Source of the DNA: Salisediminibacterium halotolerans
Lineage (GTDB): Bacteria > Bacillota > Bacilli > Bacillales > Salisediminibacteriaceae
NCBI RefSeq assembly: GCF_003814815.1
Contig: NZ_RKQQ01000001.1
Coordinates: 62,001 to 126,000 of the forward strand
Length of the DNA stretch: 64,000 bases
Direction of reading: 5' to 3'
Below are positions 53,518 to 61,781 of this stretch, piece by piece. How positions within the stretch are numbered: the stretch's first letter is position 1; every line of letters begins with the position of its first letter. The notes beneath the pieces are model-generated. The model worked only from the letters and a program-made list of their open reading frames with translations, made no database searches and was not told where the DNA came from. A program made the position numbers and the translations under genes.

Positions 53518-54486
53518 ATGTGCCGTTTCAGTTGAACAAATCAGCGTCATCTCGCCTGCGAGAAAATAGTGTGAAACCGTTGCCGGCACGAGAAAATGAT
53601 CACCTTTTTCCAGCCCATACGTACGTTCTCCGATCGTTATCTCACCGCCTCCGTTGATAACTGTCATCAGCTCATACGTATCCGGTTCGATGCGAACACT
53701 TCCGTTTTTCTCCTGCAAAGTCAGGCGTTTCACCGTGAAATAATTTTCCGCAATTAAACGCTCTGTTAAAAGCCCGCCGTGTTCTGAGACCGGCCGCTTC
53801 AATAACGGCTCCTCGTGCGGAACGTTTGTGCATGCAATCGAATCTTCAATATGCAAATCGCGAAGTTCACCGTGTTGGTCCGGCCGGTCATAATCATAAA
53901 AACGATACGTAATATCCGAGCTTTGCTGAATTTCTAAAAGGACGATCCCCGCGCCGATCGCATGCACCGTCCCGCTTGGAACATAAATGAAATCCCCGTT
54001 TTGCACCGGCACGCGGCGAAACAGTTTATCCCATTCGCCGTTATACACCCATGAGCTCAGTTCTTCTTTTGTCGCTGCGTGATGGCCGAGGATCAGCTCC
54101 GCTCCGGGATCGGCATCTAAAATATACCAGCATTCCGTCTTGCCGTACGCATACCCTTCCTGTTCTTTCGCATACGTATCATCAGGGTGAACCTGGACAG
54201 ACAGATCGTCGCGCGCATCAATCATTTTTACGAGCAGCGGGAATTCCTCTTCTGCAGTAGAGGCGCGGCCGAACAGTTCCGGGTTCGCAAACCATACATC
54301 GCGAAGCGTTTTATTGTGATACAGTCCATTAATGACCTTATTTGTGCCGCTTTGATGACCGGAAATGCCCCAGCATTCCCCCGTTCGATCTGACGGAATC
54401 GAATAGCCGAATATTTTCTGCAGTTTCGTCCCGCCCCAAACTTTTTCTTTGCATACCGGTTCAAATTTCAAAATATCGTTCATCAT
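53506..54486 (-). CDS. manA: Mannose-6-phosphate isomerase, class I
   Basis: The Zn enzyme interconverts mannose 6-phosphate and fructose 6-phosphate. The 326-residue cupin has KVWGGTKLQKIFGY, the Zn-binding QVHPDD, PSGTVHAIGAGIVLLEIQQSSD, and RFYDYDR, all type-I features. The start is one of two adjacent ATGs (54486 or 54483); AAAGGAG lies five to eight bases upstream. Convergent with the 87-residue gene at 53254. The window does not contain a mannose PTS. Confidence 0.93.
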   Translation of the reverse strand: MMNDILKFEPVCKEKVWGGTKLQKIFGYSIPSDRTGECWGISGHQSGTNKVINGLYHNKTLRDVWFANPELFGRASTAEEEFPLLVKMIDARDDLSVQVHPDDTYAKEQEGYAYGKTECWYILDADPGAELILGHHAATKEELSSWVYNGEWDKLFRRVPVQNGDFIYVPSGTVHAIGAGIVLLEIQQSSDITYRFYDYDRPDQHGELRDLHIEDSIACTNVPHEEPLLKRPVSEHGGLLTERLIAENYFTVKRLTLQEKNGSVRIEPDTYELMTVINGGGEITIGERTYGLEKGDHFLVPATVSHYFLAGEMTLICSTETAHLSA

Positions 54487-54538
54487 TTCCGCTCCTTTAC
54501 ATATCAACTGATTTTTTTTGCAACTGTTTTAGCTTGAA

Positions 54539-54567
54539 TGGACACGCTTTCACAACCGTGCTATACT
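54539..54567 (+). promoter_or_regulatory. Promoter for the neopullulanase-type gene
   Basis: TGGACA (54539-54544), 17 bp spacer, TATACT (54562-54567) with an extended TGC motif. Confidence 0.7.
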
Positions 54568-54601
54568 TGTGAACAAATGCTTATCGGGAAGTTTAAACGT
54601 C

Positions 54602-54615
54602 CGTTTGCGCAAACG
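54602..54615. promoter_or_regulatory. Palindromic operator, probably LacI-family
   Basis: CGTTTGCGCAAACG is a perfect 14 bp palindrome about 30 bp downstream of the predicted start of transcription and 63 bp before the GH13 start. The shape fits a LacI-family sugar repressor such as MalR. It partly overlaps a weaker cre-like match (54608-54621, CGCAAACGATTGCA). Confidence 0.6.
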
Positions 54616-54677
54616 ATTGCATTAGTTCCGTTTCGCAACTCGCATTGAACGCCCGATGAATCCAAAGGAGGATGTTT

Positions 54678-56450
54678 ATGCTGCTGGAAGCGATCTATCA
54701 CCAGCCAAAATCGCAATACGCTTACGCTTATGATGAAGAAACGCTTCATATCCGGGTCCGCACGAAACGCGGAGATATGGACCGCGTCGCTGTCATCTGG
54801 GGAGACAAGTACAATTTTAATGATGAGACCATTACCGAGACACCGATGGAAGTCTTTGCCCAAGACTCTTTGTTTGACTACTATCACGCCGAAGTGAAAC
54901 CGCCGCACCTTCGTTTTGCCTACGCGTTTAAATTTGAACAGGGCAAATCGGTTGTCTATTACAACGAAGTCGGCTTCAGCGAAGGAAAAATGCAGTCATC
55001 AGGCGTCGGCATGCTCTGGTCCCCTTCCGGCATGTTCGAATTTCCGTTTCTCAATCCGATCGATGTCAATAAACCGCCGGAGTGGGTTAAACAAGCCGTT
55101 TTTTATCAAATCTTTCCGGAGCGGTTCGCAAACGGCGATCCATCTTTAAACCCGCCGGAAACAGAATCCTGGACAGCTGATGCCGAACCGACACGGACGA
55201 ATTTTTTCGGCGGCGATTTGCAAGGTGTCATCGATCATCTCGATTATTTAAAAAATCTCGGCATTACCTGTATTTATTTTACGCCGTTTTTCGAAGCTTA
55301 CTCAAACCACAAATACGATACGATTGATTACTTAAAAGTCGATCCGCAGTTCGGCACGAATGAAAAGGCGAAAGAACTGGTCGACGAAGCGCATAAACGC
55401 GGGATTCGCGTGATGCTCGATGCCGTCTTTAATCATTCCGGATATTATTTCCCGCCGTTTCAAGACGTTTTGCAAAACGGAGAAAATTCACCGTATAAAG
55501 ACTGGTTCCACATAAAAGAGTTCCCGGTCCAAACGAATCCGCCGAATTACCATGCGTTTGCATTCGAACCGCATATGCCGAAACTGAACACCGAAAATCC
55601 GGAACTGAAAGAGTACTTGCTCGAAGTTGCCCGGTACTGGGTTGAAGATATCGGCATTGACGGCTGGCGGCTCGACGTCGCTAACGAAGTCGACCACCGT
55701 TTTTGGCGCGATTTTCGCGCGACCGTTAAACGAGCAAATCCGGAAGCCTATATCCTCGGCGAAATCTGGCACAATTCGCTCGCTTGGCTCGGCGGCGATC
55801 AATTTGACGCGGTGATGAACTATCCAGTCACTAACAGCATCATCGATTTCTTCGTCAAAAATGAGATTGACGCTGAATCATTTATGGGCCGGCTCGATCA
55901 ATTAAAAATCGCCTATCCGATGCAGGCGAACGAAGTTGCGTTTAACCTGCTCGATTCACACGACACCCCGCGGCTGTTAACAATTGCCGACGGCAATAAG
56001 GCCCGGATGAAACTGGCTGCCGCCTTTAAACTGACGTATTTCGGAGCGCCGTGCATCTATTACGGCGATGAAATCGGCATGGACGGCGGGGCTGATCCCG
56101 GCTGCCGCAAGCCGATGATTTGGGAAGAAGACAAACAGGATCACGAATTGTTTGCCTTTTACCAGCGCTTGATCGAGCTCAGAAAAAATCACCCGGCGCT
56201 GCAAAACGGCACATTCCGCTTTCTCTCCGCGGAGAAGAACAAAGGGTATGTCGCATTTGAACGCACGGACAGTCAAGACCGCTTCGTGATCATGATGAAC
56301 AGCAGCGATAAAAAAGCGAAAATCCGCACAAGCGGGTTCGGCAAAGCCGCGTTTCGCGACACGGCAACGAACAAAAAATATAAAACTAAGCGCGGCCAAT
56401 TAAACGTTGCACTTCCGCCATTAAGCTTTGTGATTTTAAAAGAACAGTAA
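54678..56450 (+). CDS. GH13 cyclomaltodextrinase/neopullulanase/maltogenic amylase
   Basis: A 590-residue intracellular-type enzyme that hydrolyses cyclodextrins, pullulan and maltodextrins. It has the extra N-terminal domain typical of GH13 subfamily 20 (about 1-120), then the TIM barrel with conserved regions DAVFNH, GWRLDVANE (nucleophile Asp), GEIW (acid Glu) and LLDSHDTPR, and a C-terminal beta domain. No signal peptide. The start at ATG 54678 has AAAGGAGG six bases before; ATG 54672 immediately abuts it. Neighbouring manA and an ROK kinase suggest a sugar-use cluster. Confidence 0.93.
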   Translation: MLLEAIYHQPKSQYAYAYDEETLHIRVRTKRGDMDRVAVIWGDKYNFNDETITETPMEVFAQDSLFDYYHAEVKPPHLRFAYAFKFEQGKSVVYYNEVGFSEGKMQSSGVGMLWSPSGMFEFPFLNPIDVNKPPEWVKQAVFYQIFPERFANGDPSLNPPETESWTADAEPTRTNFFGGDLQGVIDHLDYLKNLGITCIYFTPFFEAYSNHKYDTIDYLKVDPQFGTNEKAKELVDEAHKRGIRVMLDAVFNHSGYYFPPFQDVLQNGENSPYKDWFHIKEFPVQTNPPNYHAFAFEPHMPKLNTENPELKEYLLEVARYWVEDIGIDGWRLDVANEVDHRFWRDFRATVKRANPEAYILGEIWHNSLAWLGGDQFDAVMNYPVTNSIIDFFVKNEIDAESFMGRLDQLKIAYPMQANEVAFNLLDSHDTPRLLTIADGNKARMKLAAAFKLTYFGAPCIYYGDEIGMDGGADPGCRKPMIWEEDKQDHELFAFYQRLIELRKNHPALQNGTFRFLSAEKNKGYVAFERTDSQDRFVIMMNSSDKKAKIRTSGFGKAAFRDTATNKKYKTKRGQLNVALPPLSFVILKEQ

Positions 56451-56477
56451 AACTTCTCCAACCGGCAGAAAAATCCG

Positions 56478-56535
56478 CCGCTCTCGCGTCTGTTGCTTCA
56501 GCTCAGCTGTGCAGCAGACAGAGAGCGGTTTTTTT
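56478..56535 (+). terminator. Terminator after the GH13 gene
   Basis: CCGCTCTC (56478-56485) pairs with GAGAGCGG (56521-56528), extended by further pairing inside (GTCTGTTGC with GCAGCAGAC), then seven T. Confidence 0.88.
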
Positions 56536-56552
56536 ATGTTTGCGGGAGGTTC

Positions 56553-57503
56553 TCAGCGCTCAAAAAACGACACAAGCGCAGCGGCCCCGAAAAGACCAAG
56601 GTCTTCCCCGTACACCGTTTTTCGAAACATCACATCTTCTTTCATACCGGCCATCATCCGGTTTCGCGCCTGCTCAACCGCCGGCTGCCAAAACCAATCG
56701 CCGGCCGACATGACGCCGCCGCCAAGAATTAAAACTTGCGGGTTGTAAGCATGAACAGCGTTCGAAATCGCAATGCTCAGATCCTCTTGGACATCTGTCA
56801 CGACTTGAGAGGCCAGTGCATCGCCGTTTTTCGCGGCGATCAGCACATCTGAAGAAGTAACGTCCGCCTTTAGAAGCGCGTTTAATTCCGTGTCCCCTCC
56901 ATCCTTTTCAAGCGCTGCGCGCATCCGTTTAACGATGCCCGTGCCGGAAATTTGCGCCTCGATGCATCCTTGCTGGCCGCAACCGCACTCAACCCCGTCA
57001 GGGCGAATCACCGTGTGGCCAAATTCCGCTGCTCCGCCGGAGTGCCCGAGAAGGAGCCGGCCGTCGCAGACAACGCCGGTTCCGACCCCGGTACTGATTG
57101 TCATATAAACAATATTTTCCGCGCGGCGGCTCGCATACGATTGCATCGACACGTATTCGGCAACGGCGGCTGCATTCGCATCATTATGAACATAAACCGG
57201 AACATCGAAGCCGTCTTCGAGCCATGATTTTAACGGCACCCCGCGCCATCCATGCAAATTGGGCGGTGAAATGATTAAGCCCCGAAACGGATCAAGCGGG
57301 CCCGGTGCACCAACGCCGATTCCGGTCAGCTCCGTCTCTGACGCTTGTGACAGCGCGCGAATTTCGTTTTTTATATAGGCGACCGCCTCGGCCGGCGTCG
57401 CAAAGGAACGCGTGTTTTCTGCGCGTTTCGCTGTCAGCTGATTGTTTTCAAACCAGCCGATGCGAACGTTCGTTCCGCCAATATCGACCCCAATAACCCC
57501 CAT
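56553..57503 (-). CDS. ROK-family sugar kinase (glucokinase-like)
   Basis: A 316-residue ROK protein. N-terminal GVDIGGTNVRIGWF binds ATP phosphate; GAPGPLDPFRGLIISPPNL, the sugar-binding HNDANAAAVAE, and the Zn module CGCGQQGCIE are present, as is HSGGAAEFGH. Substrate could be glucose, fructose or another hexose. With manA and the GH13 enzyme nearby, glucokinase acting on glucose released from maltodextrins fits best, but this is inference. It starts 4 bp after the upstream gene's stop. Confidence 0.9.
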   Translation of the reverse strand: MGVIGVDIGGTNVRIGWFENNQLTAKRAENTRSFATPAEAVAYIKNEIRALSQASETELTGIGVGAPGPLDPFRGLIISPPNLHGWRGVPLKSWLEDGFDVPVYVHNDANAAAVAEYVSMQSYASRRAENIVYMTISTGVGTGVVCDGRLLLGHSGGAAEFGHTVIRPDGVECGCGQQGCIEAQISGTGIVKRMRAALEKDGGDTELNALLKADVTSSDVLIAAKNGDALASQVVTDVQEDLSIAISNAVHAYNPQVLILGGGVMSAGDWFWQPAVEQARNRMMAGMKEDVMFRKTVYGEDLGLFGAAALVSFFER

Positions 57504-57507
57504 CTGT

Positions 57508-57900
57508 TCACCCCTTCGCGTTAATTTCCGCTAAATAACGGTCAACGACCTTTCCCCAGGCAGCTAAACGCGGCAACAGCACTTCATGCGTAAAGTGCAT
57601 CCGCTCCCCTTCTCCGGCGTGCACTTCGTCAACGTTTAAAGCTTCAGACGCCGCTTCTTGAAACTCGCCTAAAACCTGAACTGCTTCAGCATCGCTGCTG
57701 AAGATCGAATCCATCGTCATATTTTCGATATTATAAGCCGCCAGACTTTCGATGACGCTTTTTAACAGCCGATCGCCGATATCGTAATCTTCTTTGATAT
57801 AGCACTCGCTGACGTAAGCGACTGAGCGCTCCACTTCACTGAGCATGTCGCGGTAATGCGTTAAAAACGTCTGCTGCGCTTCGGTTAATTGCTGTGTCAT
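57508..57900 (-). CDS. Unrecognised small helical protein upstream of the ROK kinase
   Basis: A 130-residue predicted all-helical soluble protein (MTQQLTEAQQTFLTHYRDML at the start), rich in Glu and Ala, with no signal peptide or metal motif. It sits 4 bp before the ROK kinase and is driven by a promoter at 57934-57963. It occupies the position after fliS held by fliT in B. subtilis, but a strong terminator separates it from fliS and the sequence does not look like FliT. Function unknown to me. Confidence 0.7.
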   Translation of the reverse strand: MTQQLTEAQQTFLTHYRDMLSEVERSVAYVSECYIKEDYDIGDRLLKSVIESLAAYNIENMTMDSIFSSDAEAVQVLGEFQEAASEALNVDEVHAGEGERMHFTHEVLLPRLAAWGKVVDRYLAEINAKG

Positions 57901-57933
57901 TCGCTGCCCCCTTTTGTTGAATCACTATTTCTT

Positions 57934-57963
57934 ATTTTATCACTGCCTGAGCTGAAGGTACAA
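57934..57963 (-). promoter_or_regulatory. SigA promoter for the 130-residue gene and ROK kinase
   Basis: TTGTAC (57958-57963), 18 bp spacer, TAAAAT (57934-57939) with an extended TGA on the minus strand, just after the fliS terminator. Confidence 0.55.
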
Positions 57964-57985
57964 ATTACGTCCGGGCAACAAATAA

Positions 57986-58017
57986 GAAAAAACCGCTGCC
58001 AAGTTCACCGGCAGCGG
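57986..58017 (-). terminator. Terminator after fliS
   Basis: CCGCTGCC (57993-58000) pairs with GGCAGCGG (58010-58017) over a 9 nt loop; six or more T follow on the minus strand. Confidence 0.9.
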
Positions 58018-58043
58018 CCCTTCATCAACCTGTATCTGTTTTT

Positions 58044-58577
58044 TTAACCGCGAAAATTCGTGCGCCCGCTTCCGGCGGCGGCAGACGCCTGCTTCGCTTG
58101 CGTGTATGGATTGTTCGGCACAGACGCCGGTTTTTCGCCGGACTGAGCTGCCGACGCTTGTCCCGATGCCTGCGGAGCAGTCGTCTCCCGGCTTCCGAAC
58201 CGGTTTTTCCGGTCCTCTTTTATCACGTCTTTCCACGTATCGCGAAACTGTGTCACGAATTTTTCCGCCTCGTCCAGCGCCTCGACGCTGTTGTTCATGT
58301 TCGCTTCGACGAGCTTGGCGTGGATAAAATCATACATCGTCAGCATCTCTTCACTCACACCGGCGTCCATATCGAGTGTTACCATTAACTCGCGGATAAT
58401 TTTTTGCGCTTTTTGCAAATTCGTATTCTTCACGTCATACTTTTTCTCCGCCATCGCCTCTTTGCCTAAACGGATAAATTTCAAGCAGCCTTCGTATAAC
58501 ATCAACGTCAGTTCACCGGGAGACTTCGTCTCTATTGATGATTGCTGATACTTCGCGTACGGATTATTGACAGCCAT
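58044..58577 (-). CDS. fliS: Flagellar export chaperone FliS with C-terminal extension
   Basis: FliS binds flagellin C-termini and prevents early polymerisation. The helical core is about residues 1-125 (NPYAKYQQSSIETKSPGEL and KFVTQFRDTWKDV). The protein has 177 residues against the usual 125-135; the extra tail is rich in Ala, Ser, Gln and Gly and repeats the N-terminal NNPY motif (VPNNPYTQAKQ). ATG 58575-58577 has AAAGGGTG upstream. Last gene of the fliD-fliT-like-flaG-fliS run. Confidence 0.93.
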   Translation of the reverse strand: MAVNNPYAKYQQSSIETKSPGELTLMLYEGCLKFIRLGKEAMAEKKYDVKNTNLQKAQKIIRELMVTLDMDAGVSEEMLTMYDFIHAKLVEANMNNSVEALDEAEKFVTQFRDTWKDVIKEDRKNRFGSRETTAPQASGQASAAQSGEKPASVPNNPYTQAKQASAAAGSGRTNFRG

Positions 58578-58733
58578 TGTCACAACACCCTTTCCTTCTC
58601 GTCCATCTTCCGCCGGTTTTAGGCGGAACGATTCATGCTCACATACGTAATATCGGCAGATAACAGCCAATCTTTAGCAAAAAAACATCAGAACCCGTTT
58701 TTTTACATCGCAAGTTCCTTTTCCTGCTTTTGC

Positions 58734-59138
58734 TTAAGCCTTCTCATCGACAATCAGGCCGGCAAATTCAAGCATATGCGAAATCATGTCGAGAAATTTT
58801 TCCGGCGGGATTTCACGGATCACTTCTTCAGAATCACGGTCGACAACCCTGACCATCGTGCGATCGAGCGTTTCGTGTTTTTCATACTGCATTTGCGTAT
58901 GCTGAATTTCATGCAGTTCATTCATCGCCGTTAAGGCGTCGTCGAGTTCCGCGGCCGGCCAAGCCTGTCCCCCGTTTCGAGCAATCTCTGCTGCTTGTTT
59001 CACTGCTGCGTCTGCACGTCCTTGTGCCGGAGCTTTTGCTTGCTGCCCTTCTGTCTGCACCTGCCGCCGATCTTCCCGTTCTCTTTGCTGGGATAAAAAA
59101 TCGTGTGCCGGCGAGGATCCGATTGATTTCACGTCCAT
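58734..59138 (-). CDS. flaG: FlaG-family flagellar protein
   Basis: A 134-residue protein; the C-terminal half carries the FlaG signature (VRVVDRDSEEVIREIPPEKF). The N-terminal half is a polar Gln/Arg-rich stretch. FlaG affects filament length; mechanism unsettled. ATG 59136-59138 has GAGGAG nine bases before. In B. subtilis flaG precedes fliD; here it follows it. Confidence 0.88.
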   Translation of the reverse strand: MDVKSIGSSPAHDFLSQQREREDRRQVQTEGQQAKAPAQGRADAAVKQAAEIARNGGQAWPAAELDDALTAMNELHEIQHTQMQYEKHETLDRTMVRVVDRDSEEVIREIPPEKFLDMISHMLEFAGLIVDEKA

Positions 59139-59201
59139 GTGCACCAACTCCTCTTTATATAGGTCCTGTATCTTATATCGGCTTGATTCGCCGATTGTGA
59201 A

Positions 59202-59558
59202 CTATTTTTTCGAATCGAAAAAAACGCCGTCTTGCGTGCGGTTCGAATAAGGATTTTCGTAACTTTTTCCGGTTTGCCGCTTTTTTCGGACCGTTGATAA
59301 ATCTTGCCCGATTTCTTTTTGCAGCGCCGCCAATCGATCGTTGACCTGTTTATTCATCGTGATCACCGTCTGGCCGATCCGGCGGTCGTGATCTGTTTCC
59401 GGTCTCCCGAGCTTGGCCAAAAGTTCTCCCCGCTTCGTTAAAAAACGGTCGATTTGCTGAAAATAATCGTCCCGCTCGGCATCGCTCTTAGGAAGAGGCA
59501 TTTCAACATGGTCAAGAAACCGCTTCGTCCACTTGAGCATTTCAGTATAATACGACAT
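59202..59558 (-). CDS. fliT: FliT-like flagellar export chaperone
   Basis: A 118-residue helical protein. Residues about 20-75 show the FliT-like pattern PKSDAERDDYFQQIDRFLTK, and the C-terminus ENPYSN-...-GVFFDSKK resembles the tail of Bacillus FliT as I recall it. FliT chaperones the cap protein FliD; here the gene lies 31 bp after fliD. The assignment rests on short motifs and context. Confidence 0.7.
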   Translation of the reverse strand: MSYYTEMLKWTKRFLDHVEMPLPKSDAERDDYFQQIDRFLTKRGELLAKLGRPETDHDRRIGQTVITMNKQVNDRLAALQKEIGQDLSTVRKKRQTGKSYENPYSNRTQDGVFFDSKK

Positions 59559-59589
59559 GGTTTGCCTCCGTTCTTTCCGTTAAACTTCG

Positions 59590-61380
59590 TTAATAGATAA
59601 AAGAAAACAGCGTATCCGCTTGCTGATTCGCCCGGTTCACCGCAGCTTCCATCGCATTGAACTGCGACCAATAACGGTCTTCCACTTGCTCCATCCGGCG
59701 CTCAAAATTGGAAATCCGGTTATCCATTCGTTCAATTCCCCGCCCGAGTGTGAACTGGTGGTTCATATTGCGTCCGCGCATTCCCCCTGCCTGAATAGAA
59801 ATCGATTCAATCATTTGATCAGCAGAATCCCGCAGCCGTCTGGCAATGCCTTTTTCCCCGTAATTGTCTCCATCAGCAGTAAAAAGATGAAATATCGCTT
59901 CCGAATCTTCGTCGATCGCTGCTTTTAACGCTTCTTCGTCGACCTCAAGCTTGCCGCCTTGCGTATAATCATTCGTCGTCGCGATGCCGATTTGCGCCAA
60001 ATGCGTGAATCCCTCGGCATTCTCCGCAGCAATCGGCGTGTAGAAATCCGTGCGCATCGAAGTCATCCCGTTTCGCAGCGTACGGTCGCCGCGAAGCAGC
60101 CCGCTTTCAGAACGCTCTTCCCACAGGTCGATTTCCCGCTCGGTCATGTCGGCGCGCTGATCATCGGTCAGCGGCGCATAATCGCGGTAATAGTCTTCGC
60201 CGAGTTTATCGTTGACGTGCTCGACAATCTCATTGTATTCAGCGACGAAATCCATAATCGTTTCAAAGACACCGTCGGTATTGACGGTTGTCCCGACCGT
60301 CACCGAACCGGCATCGAACGTTTCATGAAGCGTCATCGTCACGTCATTGATCGTGAATTCATTCGACGTCCGGTACGTCTCAAGTCCGTTGACGGTGAAG
60401 GCAGCATTCGATCCGCTCGCACCGGAATCCGTTAAGTGAAACGCACTGCCGAACAGTCCGGCTCCGCCGATCCCGGTATCAAACGTCAGTTCCGGCTCCC
60501 CGTCTTCTCCGTTAAAACGGCCGGTTTCATCGCGCTGCACGGAGATGCGGCTCGACTGCTCATCGAAAAAGACATTGACGCCCGTTTCCGAACGGTTCAA
60601 CGCATCGACGGCATCGGCAATCGTTTCTTCCCCGGAAAAAATAAACGTATCCGTCACTGCGCCCGTTTCATGCGCGGCTGTCAGATCTGAAACAAAAAAA
60701 GTATCTCCTCCGGTCTCATCGGTGACAGCGGAGGTTATTTCGACCGAGGCCGTGCTTGAAAAAGCCTCATGAAACAACAGCTCCGTTCCATCTTCAGACA
60801 AAGTAAAGTCTTCGCCGAATTGGACAGCTTGCCCGTCGACGACAACCCGCAGCGCGGCGGCATCGGTATCGAGCGTTCCGTCGGCTGTCGGCAAAGCCGT
60901 GTTCAGCCTGACAGCATTGTCGCCGGAGCTTGCTTGATGCTCTTCCGCTGTCAGCGTTCCACGCCGCAGGCCTTCTTCTTCCCCGAATAAATCAGCCAAA
61001 GATGCATTCTGATCGGCTTTCGCGCCGTCGGCATCGACAATCGCTGTTTCGCTTGCCGCCGTCGCAGCCGACGCGAGCCGGGTGACTTCGTCAATTGTAA
61101 ACGAGCCGGTCTGACTGCTCGATTGCGCTGAAGCAGTTACGAGCGACTCATTCGTGCTCGAAGCCTCGCGTTGAAGCATGTTCGAACGCCGGTAAATCCC
61201 GTCAAACGTATTTTGCCGGAATTGGTCGAGCTTGCGGTTCACTTCGCGGAATTCGTCCATCTTCCGCTCCATTTCAATCTTATCCTGTTCCATCCGCTGC
61301 ACCGGCATCCGCTCGGCTTGCATGAGATCTTTTACCATTTGATTAATATCCATTCCTGTGGCAAAGCCCGTCATCCGCAT
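59590..61380 (-). CDS. fliD: Flagellar filament capping protein FliD
   Basis: FliD forms the cap that guides flagellin assembly. About 596 residues with helical ends and variable middle domains: N-terminal MRMTGFATGMDINQMVKDLM, conserved in the family, and a C-terminal coiled region (SNFERRMEQVEDRYWSQFNAMEAAV). Start ATG 61378-61380 after a GGTGG; an adjacent GTG at 61383 is possible. Acidic composition fits a salt-exposed protein. First gene after a SigD promoter. Confidence 0.93.
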   Translation of the reverse strand: MRMTGFATGMDINQMVKDLMQAERMPVQRMEQDKIEMERKMDEFREVNRKLDQFRQNTFDGIYRRSNMLQREASSTNESLVTASAQSSSQTGSFTIDEVTRLASAATAASETAIVDADGAKADQNASLADLFGEEEGLRRGTLTAEEHQASSGDNAVRLNTALPTADGTLDTDAAALRVVVDGQAVQFGEDFTLSEDGTELLFHEAFSSTASVEITSAVTDETGGDTFFVSDLTAAHETGAVTDTFIFSGEETIADAVDALNRSETGVNVFFDEQSSRISVQRDETGRFNGEDGEPELTFDTGIGGAGLFGSAFHLTDSGASGSNAAFTVNGLETYRTSNEFTINDVTMTLHETFDAGSVTVGTTVNTDGVFETIMDFVAEYNEIVEHVNDKLGEDYYRDYAPLTDDQRADMTEREIDLWEERSESGLLRGDRTLRNGMTSMRTDFYTPIAAENAEGFTHLAQIGIATTNDYTQGGKLEVDEEALKAAIDEDSEAIFHLFTADGDNYGEKGIARRLRDSADQMIESISIQAGGMRGRNMNHQFTLGRGIERMDNRISNFERRMEQVEDRYWSQFNAMEAAVNRANQQADTLFSFIY

Positions 61381-61437
61381 CACTTTGAACCACCCTTCCC
61401 TTATTCTGATGTCAAAGCAAGTTTCTATCTATATGTA

Positions 61438-61465
61438 TTATCGGTGAAACGGGGCCGGATATTTA
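61438..61465 (-). promoter_or_regulatory. SigD promoter for fliD operon
   Basis: TAAA (61462-61465), a 16 bp spacer, and ACCGATAA (61438-61445) on the minus strand. The SigD consensus TAAA-N14-16-GCCGATAT is matched at most positions and the genes served are late flagellar genes. Confidence 0.75.
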
Positions 61466-61533
61466 GCAAAATAACAAAAATAACTTGCCGATGTTTTCAC
61501 AAATCATTCATACCCAGGCCTATTAGAATACGG

Positions 61534-61539
61534 TATAAT
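61534..61539 (+). promoter_or_regulatory. -10 element of the mod operon
   Basis: TATAAT on the plus strand, about 12 bp before the structured leader begins. No good -35 at 16-18 bp. Confidence 0.5.
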
Positions 61540-61555
61540 TGAACTGACATATCAA

Positions 61556-61680
61556 AAGTCTATATCAGTCTCCGAGTCACTGATACCTGCGGCCTTTCGG
61601 CTATGGTACGTTGACCTGAGCAGAATGTCACGATGTTTCTTTCTGTTCACGGGGTCCTGTGTGGAAACACCCGGACCTTC
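61556..61680 (+). ncRNA. Molybdenum-cofactor-type riboswitch aptamer (candidate)
   Basis: The leader of modA folds in several short stems: TATCAG/CTGATA around CTCCGAG, a GGCC-TTTC-GGCT hairpin, and GGTCC/GGACC enclosing GTGT-GGAA-ACAC. The combination CTCCGAG, CCTGCGGCC and GACCTGAG resembles the Moco RNA motif as I remember it, and the position before molybdate transport genes with a terminator 70 nt later fits. The identification needs a covariance-model search. Confidence 0.65.
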
Positions 61681-61723
61681 CCTTTTTTGTAAAGGAGGCG
61701 TTTCATTGGTGCAGTTGATCAAG

Positions 61724-61753
61724 AGGCGCGGTTTCTTTGCCGCGCCTTTTTTT
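61724..61753 (+). terminator. Riboswitch-controlled terminator before modA
   Basis: AGGCGCGG pairs with CCGCGCCT over an 8 nt loop, followed by seven T, 29 bp before modA. Typical expression platform. Confidence 0.85.
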
Positions 61754-61781
61754 GTACATATTTTTCTTGGAGGTTTGCCGT

